DNA from: Bacteroidales bacterium
Lineage (GTDB): Bacteria > Bacteroidota > Bacteroidia > Bacteroidales > WCHB1-69
Direction: 5' to 3'
DNA: 6,673 nt
Assembly: GCA_031273515.1 (NCBI GenBank)
Contig: JAISRU010000072.1
Coordinates: forward strand, 1 to 6,673
Of the stretch, positions 6,597 through 6,673 are shown one piece after another. The notes under the pieces are model-generated. The model was not told where the DNA came from and ran no database searches. It was given only the letters and a program-made list of their open reading frames with translations. Position numbers and translations under genes: made by a program. The first letter of the stretch is position 1. The number at the start of each line of letters is the position of its first letter.

Positions 6597-6673
6597 ATGA
6601 AGTATTCAGCAGTATTTACAGGATTGATTTTACTGACAAATTTAATTGGAACTATGTCGGCACAACAAAAAAA
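6597..6673 (+). CDS. Partial gene: exported protein with signal peptide, function unknown
   Basis: Only the first 25 codons and two further bases are present. The translation starts MKYSAVFTGLILL, with one lysine, then a hydrophobic stretch to about residue 18. A plausible signal peptidase I site, MSA before QQK, lies at residues 20-22. No lipobox cysteine is seen, so a lipoprotein is unlikely. The product is probably periplasmic, outer-membrane or secreted. The promoter at 6555-6562 and the absence of an earlier in-phase start support the ATG at 6597. The visible part is all signal peptide, so the mature function cannot be inferred. The gene is transcribed away from topA. Confidence 0.75.
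   Translation, partial: MKYSAVFTGLILLTNLIGTMSAQQK

Overview
This window most likely comes from a member of the Bacteroidota, probably Bacteroidales. It is AT-rich, its candidate promoters carry the Bacteroidota -7 element TAnnTTTG close to start codons, start sites lack a strong Shine-Dalgarno sequence, and all three complete proteins read as Bacteroidota-type family members. The assignment rests on these sequence features and family recognition, not on a database search.

Layout. (1) 1-859 has no credible gene. Its first ~350 bases are a degenerate head-to-tail repeat with a very regular ~42-bp period, each unit carrying a TTTG core. 381-610 is dense in inverted and direct repeats. 669-713 is a good factor-independent terminator for the minus strand. 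(2) 860-6186 is a co-oriented minus-strand cluster, transcribed from high to low coordinates: topA (type IA DNA topoisomerase I), then an arginase/formimidoylglutamase-fold protein with several metal ligands replaced, then a GH3-family protein (ATP-dependent acyl-amide synthetase fold). Gaps are 48 and 11 nt, so at least the last two genes probably share a transcript. A TAnnTTTG-type element precedes topA, and a weaker one lies just upstream of the arginase-like gene. (3) 6187-6596 is a divergent intergenic region made of several short-repeat modules: an 8-mer tandem, a twice-occurring TTGTCTGAA...CTGAT motif, a C-rich hairpin and a CAATTTT heptamer tandem. It ends in a strong-looking TATCTTTG promoter. 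(4) From 6597 a plus-strand gene begins with a signal peptide and runs off the end of the window.

How the genes work together. TopA relaxes negative supercoils and is a housekeeping gene. The downstream pair joins a probable amide-forming enzyme (GH3) to a ureohydrolase-fold protein that seems to have lost its dinuclear manganese centre. A functional link between those two is inference from adjacency only. The least explained features are the 42-bp-phased array at 1-350 and the ligand-depleted arginase-fold protein.
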